NCBI GenBank assembly: GCA_902729315.2
Contig: LR746268.1
Span: forward strand, 188,501-252,500
DNA length: 64,000 nucleotides
Direction: 5' to 3'
Source: Spirodela intermedia
Lineage: Eukaryota > Streptophyta > Magnoliopsida > Alismatales > Araceae
Part shown: in pieces, positions 1 to 11,040 of the stretch
Layout: the number at the start of each line of letters is the position of its first letter
How positions within the stretch are numbered: position 1 is the first letter of the stretch
The notes under the pieces: model-generated
The model's database searches: none
Seen by the model: the letters and a program-made list of their open reading frames with translations, nothing else
What the model was told of the DNA's origin: nothing
Position numbers and translations under genes: made by a program

Positions 1-316
1 GATTATTTTCAGGCGCCGAGATGTAGCTGACACGTTGTGAGGAAAGGTGAAACCATTAGCATCAGTGCCCAGCGTTGCTTGAGCTCCCGAGTAAGACATT
101 TCCTCTTTTTCTTTTAAATAATGTACGGATTTTTATGAATAACGCATGATCCTTTCATCCACATCGAGGATGATATGTATGATTCCATCACAAATAAGTC
201 CAGTCGGATCAGAGTATTTATGTTATGGAGTTGTTAGATATCATGGGGGTTGCAGTCAATTTAACCATGAAATTATTAAGACGTGTAAGAGCTCTTGTAC
301 GGTCAAATGACCTTTA

Positions 317-2888
317 GCTTTTAAGGGCTTCTCTGTTCGTCTCCTTTCCTACATGTTCGTCCTGACCAGTATGGATGTTTACCCACGAAACTAGCTTGTC
401 GAGGAAGTCCACTCTGATTTTCATTAGCTTGTAAGTTCTCCTTTGTTGTGATGTCCACAGAGGAAGCGTTCACCAGAGAGGGTGTCATCATACGTTGTCA
501 TAGTGTCTCTCATGAACCCATGATTTTCTATAGATTAAATTTTATATTACTTCAAACTGTTAATTATTCTAACGGGTTAGTTTATTTTCTCCCTTTTTTA
601 TTTTCTCTTTTCGCAGTCATAAACTTGTTGGACTTGATGAAGATGCTTTTAGATAATCTGGTAATGGATCAATTACACCAGGCCCAATACCTAGCCCATC
701 ACAATGGGAGGTTAAGAGGGAAGAGAGAGAGAGACAAAAAAGGGGACCCCGAGAACTAGGCAATAATGTGCTGGGCGTTCGAATCTCGTTAGTGACTTCG
801 GTTTTTCAAACTATTCGTAAGACTTTATCACACATTTCGACACTTGTTATGCTATTGTCATAATCAATGAATGTTGCACTACATTACTTCAATACAAAAG
901 AACATCTTAAGGGCATGAATTTTTAGATTAATTATTAATCAGATAATTATATAGAGCATCATCAATGTATATGATTTGAATATTTATCAATTAAACTTAT
1001 CTCATGATGAAAATAATCATGATGTATATTAAGATTCAATCAATTCAAAAATGATTTGTAAATAAATTTTCTTTTGTATGTGTTAAAACATATTGCTTGT
1101 GTCAACATCGAGGACATCTACAAAATACTCTCTCTCTCTCCTTATCTTGTAACTATTTGTGACATTTCAAATTTTAAATATTTTTCTGTACAAATTCTTT
1201 TTCCTCATCTCCTCCTCTCCAATCAATCATATGAACTTTTAACAAAGAAAAAATCATGAAACGTGTTCTAAAATCCATTTGATGTTTTTCATTTAATCTG
1301 ATTATATTTGACTATAGTAAAACTGATATTTCTTAACAATTAGCTTTAATTATCATCTAAAATTGATGCATTAATAATTACTCACTTCAAAACTAGAAAA
1401 TATAGTGGGTTGAAGGTTCTTGATGTCGAAGGCAAAGATGACCACATTGGCCAATGTCTGGCTAATCGTAGTCCCTCCTAGCAATTCTTTGATCTTCTTG
1501 TGGACTTTTTTACCATCATATTTAGGTCCAATAAAAGCCTTGGTGGATTTGATGGATCTCGTGAATGGGTCCATGCCAGTCATAACAGAGCAAGAAGAAA
1601 AGCAACTCTCATCAAGCTCTCTTGCAAGATGTCTAATAGATAAACTCGACTGTTGAGTACAGGAACAAGAGCGAAAGCTGCATCAGTTTTTGTCCATAGT
1701 ATTTTCCATGAACGATCGGAGAGTTGTGGTTCTTATTGTAACAACCCATCAACATTGATATCTTCACATATAAAACCTGAGTTAACTTATACGACCTTAG
1801 TTGATATATTTATCAACGTTGAGGGGAGGGACTTTTGGAAAGTCGGTCGTTCATTTCACAGATGAAGACACGCCATATCGGAGAGAAATACATGGCGACC
1901 GGGATCTTGGACATTCGAAATAAAACCAATGAAATTATGATCTTTGAACGTTATATGAAAAAATGGCATGTCGTTATGAGTTTGATCAGAGATATATTTT
2001 CTTTAGTGCTCACAGGAGCACCCCCTAAGCAACTTGTTTACTTATAATCAGCATCGTAAGTAAGTATATACCAATTCCGGGGGAAGATCAAGGGGCACTG
2101 TTCCAGATAGAATCCTTGATATCTCTGGCGGCGAAGAAAGGTCGTTTGAGTTCATTGGGAGCCGTCAGCATGGCCGTAACAAGCCCCACGGTGCTTGTCC
2201 CTGTAATCACGTTGAAGTACTATGCGATCCTCGCGTTCTTTCCATCGAAACTGTTTCACGTCGAGGACATGAGTCTTTATTCTTGTTTGGAATATTTATA
2301 ATGAATATGCGGAAATCAGATCCTTGGGAATGTATAGCCGATGCAAGGCCGCGAAGAGAATAACCTAGTTGACAACAACTAATGCACGGCGTTCTACCAA
2401 AAAATTAGAACAAATCTCTCACATTGATTTATACGATGATGCAAGAATCGAGGTTTTATTCCAACACGTCCGTTCCTCGTCGCGTATGGAGAACAGGATG
2501 TCAGTTCGTTAACAGTAAGATGTAGTAAATCACGAACTACTTGGGAGGATCGATGCCCACATAGATGAGAAATTGGAGAAGTAAACGAAATCCTCCACTC
2601 TCTTTGTGAAGAAGATCACATGAGATCCCTCATATTCTGGAGAATCGGGGACTCTAAATGTCAATACCATGATTTATCTCCTAAGAAAGCATGGATTCGA
2701 TAGCCAGGATTTAAACTAAAGTTCAACTTCCAACATGTACCCACCTGGAGCTCCATCTCCAAGCAGGCGAGAGTGATGGCCAGGATTATCCCTTTGATTC
2801 CACCTCTGTCAATACTGAGGATGGCTATATGTTTATCTGCGCTGGCCTGTTGTTTCTGATCTGCTATCTCTCCGGAGGCCGAGCTCAT
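317..2888 (-). pseudogene. Patatin-like gene A, decayed (exons 1, 2, 3 and 6 recognisable)
   Basis: This is a relic of a patatin-like lipid acyl hydrolase. Exon 1 (2745-2888, 48 aa, donor CAG|GTGGGT) starts MSSASGEIAD. It carries the oxyanion motif as SIDRGGIKG, so the first glycine of DGGG is Arg. Exon 2 (about 2080-2250) has a stop, and its nucleophile elbow reads GTSTVG instead of GTSTGG. Exon 3 (1386 to about 1632) is open, contains GPKYDGK, and keeps the ancestral acceptor TAG|A. Exons 4 and 5, which should hold the catalytic Asp (DGG) and the [11 protein letters not shown] block, are absent from 490-1370. An exon 6 relic (317-488) has frameshifts and a lost donor. Known: patatins use a Ser-Asp dyad. 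Inference: this copy cannot encode an active enzyme. It belongs to the same subfamily as gene C. Confidence 0.85.
490..1370. other. Gene A interior without recognisable exons 4-5
   Basis: This AT-rich stretch lies between the exon 3 and exon 6 relics of gene A. In genes B, D and E the equivalent interval carries the 49-aa exon with DGGVAANNP and the roughly 100-aa exon with [12 protein letters not shown] see neither here on either strand, so they were deleted or replaced. The short open frames in the interval have no family features. Confidence 0.6.
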
Positions 2889-3047
2889 GTTTCTGGAATA
2901 ATCACTCTTGAAAGCCTCAAGAGAGTAGAGAAGGACAGAGAAAGAGAAGTTGAGCAAGAAGAAGTATAAGAAAGTGAGGAAGAAGGGAATCTGTTTTACC
3001 GACAATATGTTCTCAAAGATATCTGGAATTTGTGCATCGCAACCCGG

Positions 3048-3055
3048 TATTTATA
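3048..3055 (-). promoter_or_regulatory. TATA box of gene A
   Basis: The minus strand reads CTATAAATACC about 160 bp upstream of the gene A start codon. The same alignment position in B, D and E reads TACAAATA, followed by the same GAGGTCC-like block, which supports this as the core promoter. Confidence 0.6.
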
Positions 3056-3746
3056 GTCCGAACACGGGGGATAAAGAACAAGGCAGACCCATTTCGTGGC
3101 TGTTGGGGTTCCTAATTTTCAGATTACCGCTGGAGGACGTATCTTACCGGTGAATAGTTCATCCGGTTACGCACTCGTGCCCTCTCTCACCGGAAGCCTT
3201 GTGGCCGAGTGGAAGAAGAAGAAAACGTTTTTAAATGCAAATGAAGAAGGAGATGAATACGTCATATCAACGGTGGGCCTAGAAACATGTGCGCTAGCTT
3301 CGGAGGGGGGGAAGGTTTCTACCGCCTTGCAGACGCACCTTGGCCGGGTTTCGTTAATCATGTTGTTTCTGCCATTTAGCCAAAATCATCATCGTCTTTG
3401 TTATTTCGGTGCCAAACAATGTTACTTGACCCAATTCTCGTGTCTCCTCCGTCGCCTACAGGACCTGCTTAATTGTTGACTCGATTCAGTAATTTCTAAG
3501 GCTCTACCACAGCAACACGATTTTGGAGAGGGCAGAGGCGCCGATATTTTAATGATGAGTAAAAGTTTTGGTCTTATAATTTGACAAGCGATTATTCAAT
3601 GTACGTTTTGGTAATTTATTTTATCTTTGACCCCAGGCCATTTGGACGGGACTTTACCAAAGCCTACAAAAAAAGACACCGCATAACATCTAGTCTAAGC
3701 TCCCATTCCATGACACGGCCACCTGCATGACTGCCAATGGCTGCCC

Positions 3747-4080
3747 GAAGAGGAGGGTATGACGGGTCAAGGATCAGCTCACCTCGATTCCTCCGGAACT
3801 GGTCTTGGTTGCTCTCGCCGACACCAAGGAGCCTCTTTTCTCCGAGATAACGTGGAAACGTGGACGGTCAACACAAAGACTCTGATCGACACAGGAAGAG
3901 ACCCAACTGTAGTAGGCCCCTCACAGTCGGAAAACCCGACTGTGACCTTAGGTACGGAGATCCCACCCAACTTATGGAATAGAGCCCTCACGCAGACCGG
4001 ATCCGAACAACTGCGCCCGTGGCAGGAGGGTTCCAGGGTTTTACTGACAGATGGCATTCAATAGGATCAGGGTGTGCTCC
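3747..4080. mobile_element. GC-rich ~334 bp insertion in the gene A flank
   Basis: The flank of gene C at 18355-18380 runs continuously from ATGGCTGCCCC into TTGAGGTGTGG. The paralogous flank of gene A is broken at that point by about 334 bp of GC-rich sequence unlike its surroundings. The insert holds a perfect 10-bp inverted repeat, TCACAGTCGG...CCGACTGTGA, at 3921-3945 with a 5-nt loop. No clean target duplication is visible; the edges ctgccc and tgctcc are only similar. Both strands are open for about 90-100 aa, but I recognise no protein. It is probably a fragment of a transposable element or a filler-DNA insertion. Confidence 0.5.
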
Positions 4081-5700
4081 TTGAGGTGTGGAGATGATTG
4101 CGACCGAGAGAGATTGACGCGTGTAGAATATATGGCTTGGTGTAGAGAATACGTGCCTGCCACCTGTCTAGTGTTGGAGTCCGACATTACCGAGCATCGA
4201 CACTGCAAATTCACACGCCACCTCGGGTACTTTATCTTCCGACTTTAATTTGGATTCGTAAGCCGAAATGGAGGAGTGGTTCCTCTATAATCACATATTT
4301 TTCTTGTCGTGATGATATGGAACTGTTTTCAAAATTTTGGTTTCGTCTTCAACTTTTATGTGTTGGCATTCCACTTATTATAAATTCTACTCCTTGTCGT
4401 TCGAGTTTTGCAGGTACTTAAAACTTTTGATTCTATTAGCAGTTTTTGGTAGCGGTTAGATAACTGGTAAGAACTAGAATAGGCAGGGTCATCTGAATTT
4501 CTTTGAGATAAACTAGTTGTCCGAGTTTGACAAGCTTGGATGACTAAGCGTTTCATGTGGGGCTCAGTTACGGACAAGCAGGGATAAAGTTGCATCAACT
4601 TGTTCAAACACGATGGACGAATGGTGATACCCAGGCCGCTTAACATATCCTTGTTGTTACCAAACAGAAAACTAAATTAACTTTACTGGTTAGAAGTGGA
4701 ACATGCTAGGTTATCTGGAGTTTATCCGAGAGATTCGAATTGTTCAAGTTTGATAAGCTTGGAAAATTGAGCATGTTATATGAGGCCCAGTTAGAGATCA
4801 ACAAGGATAAAGTCGCATGAACTTATTAGACCAGCGAGGTCAAAGAAACCATGAAGACCGAACCCCCCCTGACATTTTCTAACGTTGTCTAATCCAGGTT
4901 ATATTTCCCAGAATTTCATATAATCTTGGTACCTGACCTATCAGCGTCACCTAGGTCAAGCATTACGTATGCCCAAATACTTAAAGATAGCATGGAAATA
5001 GTTCCCCATATCCAAATGTTTCTCATTTCCAAGTTTTCATTTCATTCCTTTTTAATGTACTGAGGTATTGGTAAAGGGAGTAGCTCACTCTTTTCACGAA
5101 CTATCATAAACATTCAAATAAAATTCAGATCAGCGGAGGATTATTGGTCATATCTTTATAAAATGGACCTGACATGTGTATCCTGGGGGCCATTCGTTAT
5201 TTCACTAGAGCTGAATTAAAACCTTCGTCTTGCAGACTAGCAAATGATAATTTTAAAATTCTTATGTAGTGCTTTTTCCAATTTTAGGAAATCTGAAATG
5301 AATATGTTGTAAAATATGCCATTGCTTCTCTTTGTTTCCTTGAAGTATAATTCGGCCATTTAACCAGAGTTAGTAAGCGGTGCAGAGTTTTCATTCCTAA
5401 AGCACACTATGATAAGGGCCATATCCTAAACCTTATAATCTGTTTGGACGGTGTGTCCGTACATTGTATTTTTGATCAACCAACGGGCTATTTAGAGATA
5501 GAGGCAACGGGTAATCCATCTCTTAAAGTACACAATAAAATTACGAATAGAAAGAAAAATCCATCTCTTAAAGTCATACAAGGAAACATATGCAGTATAA
5601 ATTACAGAATAGACCTATTTCTGCAAAGTGCTCTCTCCATGTCCGTACAAGTCCTGCAGAGGTCCCCATCATATTTTTTTATGGCTATTCTTCTCTATGG
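4081..5700. other. A-B intergenic spacer, paralogous to the C-D spacer
   Basis: No gene is seen here. Blocks such as the sequence around 4690-4800 (GCTAGGTTATCT, then TTTATCCGAGAG) and 5290-5400 recur in the same order at 18990-19100 and 19560-19700. This shows the spacer was duplicated together with the flanking patatin-like genes. Confidence 0.65.
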
Positions 5701-8700
5701 CTAATTTTTTTGAGGCTTTCTTTCTTCCGATAGTTGTTTTGCAAACCTAAAGCAGAGAGAAACGGCGATTTAGCTTTAAATCAGAATTATGGATGAAGAA
5801 TAGAATGATCAAATATCATCAGAAATGACACCATTTAGTAGACCTGCCATGCCAACTCTACGTATTAACTACAGTTAGGTCCATACCAGATTCATACTAA
5901 AGTATTACCCGTATACTTAATGCTAAATAATTGCATTGTCAAATTCAAAATCACAAGGAAAACGGTTGAGGAGCCCTTTCAATCCAATACCATGATGTGA
6001 CTTATAAGTTCCGATAAATCATTCCCCTAATATGTATGTACCTATAGTCCCTATATTTCGGCTGAAGTGATAACTCATCTACTATCAGTTGAGAGTGGAG
6101 ATGTAGTTAATCGAGTTTGATAATCAGTTCTAAACCCCCAAGACAACAGAAAAATCCCTGATTGGTCATTTAAAAAAGAACGGGTTGAATCATCACCTTT
6201 TAAGGGCGTCCCTGTTCGTCTCGTCTCCGAAGGGTTCATTCCGGCCAGTATTAAGGTTGACCCTCGAAACTGGCTTGTCGAGCAGCTTTTTTCCAATGTC
6301 GATAAGGTTATCTAGGTTCTCCTTTGTCGAGATGTCCACCGAAGAAGCGTCCCCGGAGAGCGTGTCGTCCTGTATTTTATACCATAGCTTATGAATCCAT
6401 CAAGTAAACTTCAGATATATATATATATATATATTATAGGTTTATATACTATGCAGTCTAAATGGCCATAATAGATTAATATTGGAATGTGATTTGATTC
6501 CTCTGTGTAGTAAAATTACGAAATTAGCAGTTTACCTGAATTCTCAAATAATTATCTTCAGATTTTAGAGCCTGGAAGACAACGGAGATGTGGATATCGA
6601 CCATGTCAACTATCGCTTGGCTGAAAACGTCGATCAGGGGGTTTGAGTCGCCGTTGATAATCCACCCTAGTGCACCCCAACTCTTGGCCTTCTCGGCAGT
6701 ATATTTTTCCTCCTGCTTCTGCGTGCCTGTGCCAAGTGAAATAACTAGATATTTTCGATAGTCCAGCGGTCTCACGGGGAAGGCGGAGTCCTCCCTGGAA
6801 AGCTCCTTCGTTATCTCTCTCATTGCAAGCAGTGCCTGCGAGATACACTTGAAGTTACATGAGGATCACTACGGGAAGGAATAGATTCATCGTACTTGAT
6901 GGATAAATGCCTTACCGGATTGTTGGCCGCCACACCTCCGTCAATGAGATTGTACTCCTTTCCATTTGCCGTAAATTGGTGAGCCGGGAGGTACGTGGGG
7001 GCAGCTGATGTGCTGATGGTGACGTCAGAGAGCTTCACATCTAGGTCTTTGTCGTTCTTCAGCTGTACGCAGGTCCACTCATCGTTAAGGCCACATGCAA
7101 TCAGAGCACACCCCCTGGAATGATCAGGAGGGTAACTATTTTCTTCTGTAGATAACAGGCAGGATGGCACAGATCTAAAGGGACGGGATCTGGCCCGAAC
7201 TCTCCAGAAGCCAGAACAGTTCTACGTGCTGCCGTGACTAGGGAGGGCGACGGAGTCAGGACAGGGAAATGGAATGGACACCATAAAGCCTCGGGCGAAG
7301 GGGTCCACACTCATGTTGTCTTTACCCTCTTGTTGAAAGCACTGGTTCAATCCTGTGATGCCATTGTCATGGTCATCCGAAAGGGTTTGCACGTTCACCA
7401 TTTGGTTAATATCTAGGTCACTGTCGTATTATGTGTCGTCATGAATGTTTGTACACGTCTGTATTATTAAATATCGTGACTGCGAGTCCCATAATATCTC
7501 GGCAATGGACACGAAGTCTTTTCGGTTGGACAACTTACTGCTAACTCATCAGAAAAATCAGACGCGACCTATCCTATCGCTATTCTTACAAGGCATCTAC
7601 GAATAAGGGAAAGGTAACCATCCAAATGGATAACCAAAAACAAAAGAGAGAAATAGTAATAATAGAACCATATTAGTACGTCGGGTGAAATTCAAACCTC
7701 AAAACTGGAGAAGATAATCGGTTGGAGATATTTGATATCAAAGGTCGGGATGACTACGCTTGTCAACGTTTCGTGCACCTTTGTCGTTCCGAGTTTCTCC
7801 TGGATTATCTTGTGCAAGTATTTTCCATCATACTTAGGACCAGAGAGCTGTTTGACCGTCTTGACAATTCCGGTGAATGGCCCAGCGCTGATCATCATCA
7901 GAGAAGAAACACCTTCATGAATCTTTTTTGTTGTGTTTTTAACGGTTCGTTTGTTTGAGGAAGATGAAGTTATTAGTTCTCATGGGAATAACATATTAGC
8001 GGATTCGTAAAGCAAAAGTTTTACAGTTGCTAATTTGAGCAGTAAACTAAAACCTGATCCTAGTTGAAGTTTAAATTCATGTCGTTGATTCTGACAGATA
8101 AAAGAAAAGTCAACAGTGCGTTAATCAAATAAAGTATTGATAGGGAATCTCAACTAACTCAATTTCAAGTTGAACATAATACCAAAACTAATATTGTCCA
8201 AACTTGATTATAAAAGGACCAAAATACCGCTTCTCAAATGGTAGAACGCACAATATATTACCCATTCATAAAACTTCAATTTGTCAGAATTATCAGCTAC
8301 TAATTGTCAGTAGTTACCTGACTTGGGGAAAGATCTTGGGGCAGTGTTCGAGGTAGAATGGCGTGATATCACTGGCTGCATAGAGGGGGCGACCTTTTTC
8401 ATTAGGAGCTGTCAGCATGGCCGCCACGAGGCCTCCAGTGCTTGTCCCTGCGATCACATCGAAGTAGTCCACGAGCCTTGCATCATCTCCGTCCAGCGCC
8501 TGTTTCAGTTCAGTGGAATAAAAATTGTGTTTACTTTGGACATCTCCAAGGAAATTTCTATGTAGGAGTATTTACGCCATAGTTTCGTATCCGGGAGTGG
8601 GTAATGCCATATAATGATAAAAATACTACGATTTCGCCACGGCAAGACGTGTCAATTCCCCATCTTAACCTCTCTCTCTCTCTCTCTCTCTCTCTCCCCG

Positions 8701-9098
8701 TCTATCTCCCTCTCTGTTGCTCGCTCGCTTTCTTAGACAGTTGTTTTATCATCCTCGCGGAGTGGGCAGATCCAATTGTGTACATGCATCGTTTAGCCGT
8801 CGAATATCTTATACTCTTGTTTTTGGTTGAAAAAGAAAATCCAATTGTGACGCGCATGCACGTATACATTTGAGTGAAGAAAATCTTAATTCTCTCTTCC
8901 AAATCTAAGAAAGTAAAGAAGAAAGAATTCTTGGTGAAAATGTTTGATATTGGGGAGAGGATATCAGCTCTTGCTTCAACGTACCTGGAGTTCTTTCTCA
9001 AAGAAGTCAAGAATGGTGGCAGGGATGATCCCTCTGATCCCGCCTCCGTCGATGCTAAGGATGGTGACCATCTTTTTGCTGTCGCGCTCCTCAGCCAT
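5701..9098 (-). CDS. Patatin-like phospholipase (gene B), probably intact via a shifted intron 2
   Basis: This is a patatin-like lipid acyl hydrolase, a family of soluble enzymes that cleave acyl groups from phospho- and galactolipids. The exons, 5' to 3' on the minus strand, are 8985-9098, 8323-8499 (or 8318), 7698-7922, 6916-7062, 6536-6835, 6197-6369 and 5701-5746. The protein starts [11 protein letters not shown]. It has DGGGIRG, nucleophile elbow [36 protein letters not shown], and ends [14 protein letters not shown]. The ancestral acceptor TAG|A of exon 3, kept in A, C and E, is changed to AA here. Using donor CAA|GTCAGG with acceptor AAAAAAG|ATT gives a phase-0 join and an open 393-aa protein. 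Using the usual donor CAG|GTAACT gives an early stop. The splice choice is inference; the other introns have clear GT-AG ends. No signal peptide or membrane segment is evident. Confidence 0.72.
8671..8697. repeat. (TC)n microsatellite in gene B intron 1
   Basis: Uninterrupted TC dinucleotides. Genes D and E have an expanded, imperfect TC-rich tract at the same intron position. Confidence 0.9.
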
Positions 9099-9223
9099 AG
9101 CTTCGTCGGGTAAAGAACAGGAAAAATGGAACAAGAGGCGGAGAAAGCAAGACTAAGACGAAGAAGAACCAGATGTTGTCGGAGGAGGAGCTCAATGATA
9201 GAGTTTCCTCGGAGAACCCCCAA

Positions 9224-9231
9224 TATTTGTA
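9224..9231 (-). promoter_or_regulatory. TATA-like element of gene B
   Basis: The minus strand reads CTACAAATATT about 125 bp upstream of the start codon. It is conserved at the same place in D and E and aligns with the canonical TATAAATA of gene A. The upstream G-box seen in D, E and F reads CATGTG here, so it is lost. Confidence 0.45.
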
Positions 9232-9439
9232 GAGGTCCAAACCAGGGATCTTCGGACTTATTTCATCGGTGGTCGGTATTTGGTCAGAGGACATGTGCAA
9301 GTCATGGAAAAAACAAGGAAGCGGAGGTGGGTAGACCGTTCTGCTACTGCGTACGCCGCAGGGAGAGTCCCACGGACGTGATAGTGCGTGTGTGATCTTT
9401 GGATTGGTTGAGCTTATGGACCATGTGTGAAATCATTAT

Positions 9440-9966
9440 TTGACTAGTCGCGCGTTTCTTGAGCGACGGCTGAAACATTCATAGGACATCGGCCGCCCGC
9501 CCGCCCGATCACCGCGAATCGGTCTTCCATGTAAAGGCGTCCCGCTCAAGTTAATAATTTCGTTGCTAGAAAAAATATCCAAGATTTTACGCTCTCGTTG
9601 AATAGAAGTCAATGTCGCATTTGCGAGAATAATTTTCCTTCGGTAGAATGAAAATAACCGTCTGTGATGAAGGCCCAAAGGTTTAATACACGTGTGAATA
9701 TCGTGCATATATTACCTTTGTGAACTTGTAAATTGCAGACCGTTTATCCCCACGCTGGTCAACCGTAAGACAGAACAATAAGTCCAATAGTTTTTAAAAA
9801 CCTATTTCAACTTTAACAGAACACCTGGCCATCAAAATTTCACTCATACGCATTCAACCGTGGAAGGGGTGACTCATGTACATAAACTTCTAATATGATA
9901 ATAACACGCGAGCTATCTAGTAGCTGGCTTTGTCGTGACCTGTGGACACAGCATTAATGGGGAAAA
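9440..9966. repeat. Patatin upstream repeat (blocks X+Y), copy at gene B
   Basis: This non-coding block is shared by the 5' flanks of B, D, E and F. Part X contains the stretch around CCTTCGGTAG...AAAATAACCGTC and a TACACGTG core. Part Y runs from GTTTATCCCC through CAACCGTGGAAGG to CTGTGGACAC. Other copies lie at about 23880-24470, 24480-25170, 30290-30810 and 33470-34154 plus 44512-44850. Its function is unknown. Conservation upstream of several paralogs may reflect only shared duplication. Confidence 0.75.
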
Positions 9967-10568
9967 TTCAATATGACTTGTCTTTTAAGACGAATTTCAA
10001 TAACGCCAGTTTAATAACGCCAGAGTTTCAACGCCCAGTGGGGATAAACGGTCTGCAGTTCTCAAGTTCATAGTGGTAACATATGCACGATATCCTCACG
10101 TGAATCAAACCTTTGGGTCTTCATCACCGATAGTTATTTTCTTTCTACCGAAGGAAAATTATTCTCGCAAATGCAACTTTGACTTCTTTTCAACGAGAGA
10201 GTAAAATATTGGAGTAGAGACGGATTTATTTTTTCTGGCGGCGAAATTATTTACTTGAGGCGGAAGCCTACCCATCGAAGACCAATTCGCCGTAATCGGT
10301 CGGTCGATGCCTTCTGAAGGCTTGAGTTACTGGTCAAAAATTGCCGTTTTCCCCATTAATGATGTGTCCACAGGTCACGACAAAGCCAGCTACTAGATAG
10401 CTCGCGTGTTATTATCATATTAGAAGTTTATGTACATGAGTTACCCCTTCCACGGTTGAATGCGTATGAGTGAAATTTTGATGGCCAGGTGTTCTGTTAA
10501 AATTGAAATAGGTTTTTAAAAACTATTGGACTTATTGTTCTGTCTTACGGTTGACCAGCGTGGGGATA
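9744..10568. repeat. Large inverted repeat upstream of gene B (arms 9744-9966 and 10347-10568)
   Basis: The right arm is a near-perfect reverse complement of the left arm over about 222 bp. The roughly 380 bp between them also holds an inverted copy of block X (10037 to about 10340, matching 9500-9751). The right half therefore reads X'-Y', the order expected from inverting the middle of a tandem XY-XY array such as the one at gene D. If transcribed through, the arms could pair into a long hairpin RNA; that is inference. Confidence 0.85.
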
Positions 10569-10973
10569 ATTCTGAGATATTAGGGCAAAAGAGCTTATGT
10601 GGTTTGGAGGTACAGTCTTTTAAATGGAAATGAAACTTGAAATCAATTAAAGAAATTAGGGGCCACCAACTTAATTTAAGAGCCAAACAAACCGGAGATA
10701 TTTAGCTGTAAAAGGATAACCAATTATCACTCTAGAGACTCTAAGAGATACAGTCTTTTATATTTTAGCAGTGATTGCGAGACAATTCTGAGGCTGAATG
10801 CCTGATTAGGACATTATAATCATTAACCTTGTCACCTCCCGGTGTTTGAACTCTCTAATAGGAGGTGCGTGAGACTTATTCAATGGGCTAGGCCATGTGT
10901 ACTCTGTAATTGGATCGACTGAGTCGTCGAAGTAACGGTGGGATCTTCGTTACAGCGTTGACACATGGAGAGG

Positions 10974-10978
<5 letters not shown>
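10569..10978. other. Spacer without recognised gene
   Basis: Unique-looking sequence between the inverted repeat and the GA microsatellite. No patatin exon 4-7 homology is seen here, although gene C should have those exons in this direction. Confidence 0.4.

Positions 10979-11038
<60 letters not shown>
10979..11038. repeat. (AG)n microsatellite at the 3' truncation of pseudogene C
   Basis: About 30 uninterrupted AG units. It sits just beyond the end of exon 3 homology of gene C, so it may mark the breakpoint where exons 4-7 were lost. Confidence 0.92.

Positions 11039-11040
<2 letters not shown>

Noticed and set aside
1371-1656. Plus-strand frame opposite the gene A exon 3
   Set aside because: It is antisense to the recognisable GPKYDGK exon. 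The same antisense openness appears at genes B and E.
3759-4064. Overlapping open frames of about 100 aa on both strands
   Set aside because: They fill a GC-rich insertion in which stops are rare by composition. No motif is recognised, so no gene is called.
8702-9223. 173-aa minus-strand open frame
   Set aside because: It runs out of frame through exon 1 and intron 1 of gene B; the true frame carries DGGGIRG.
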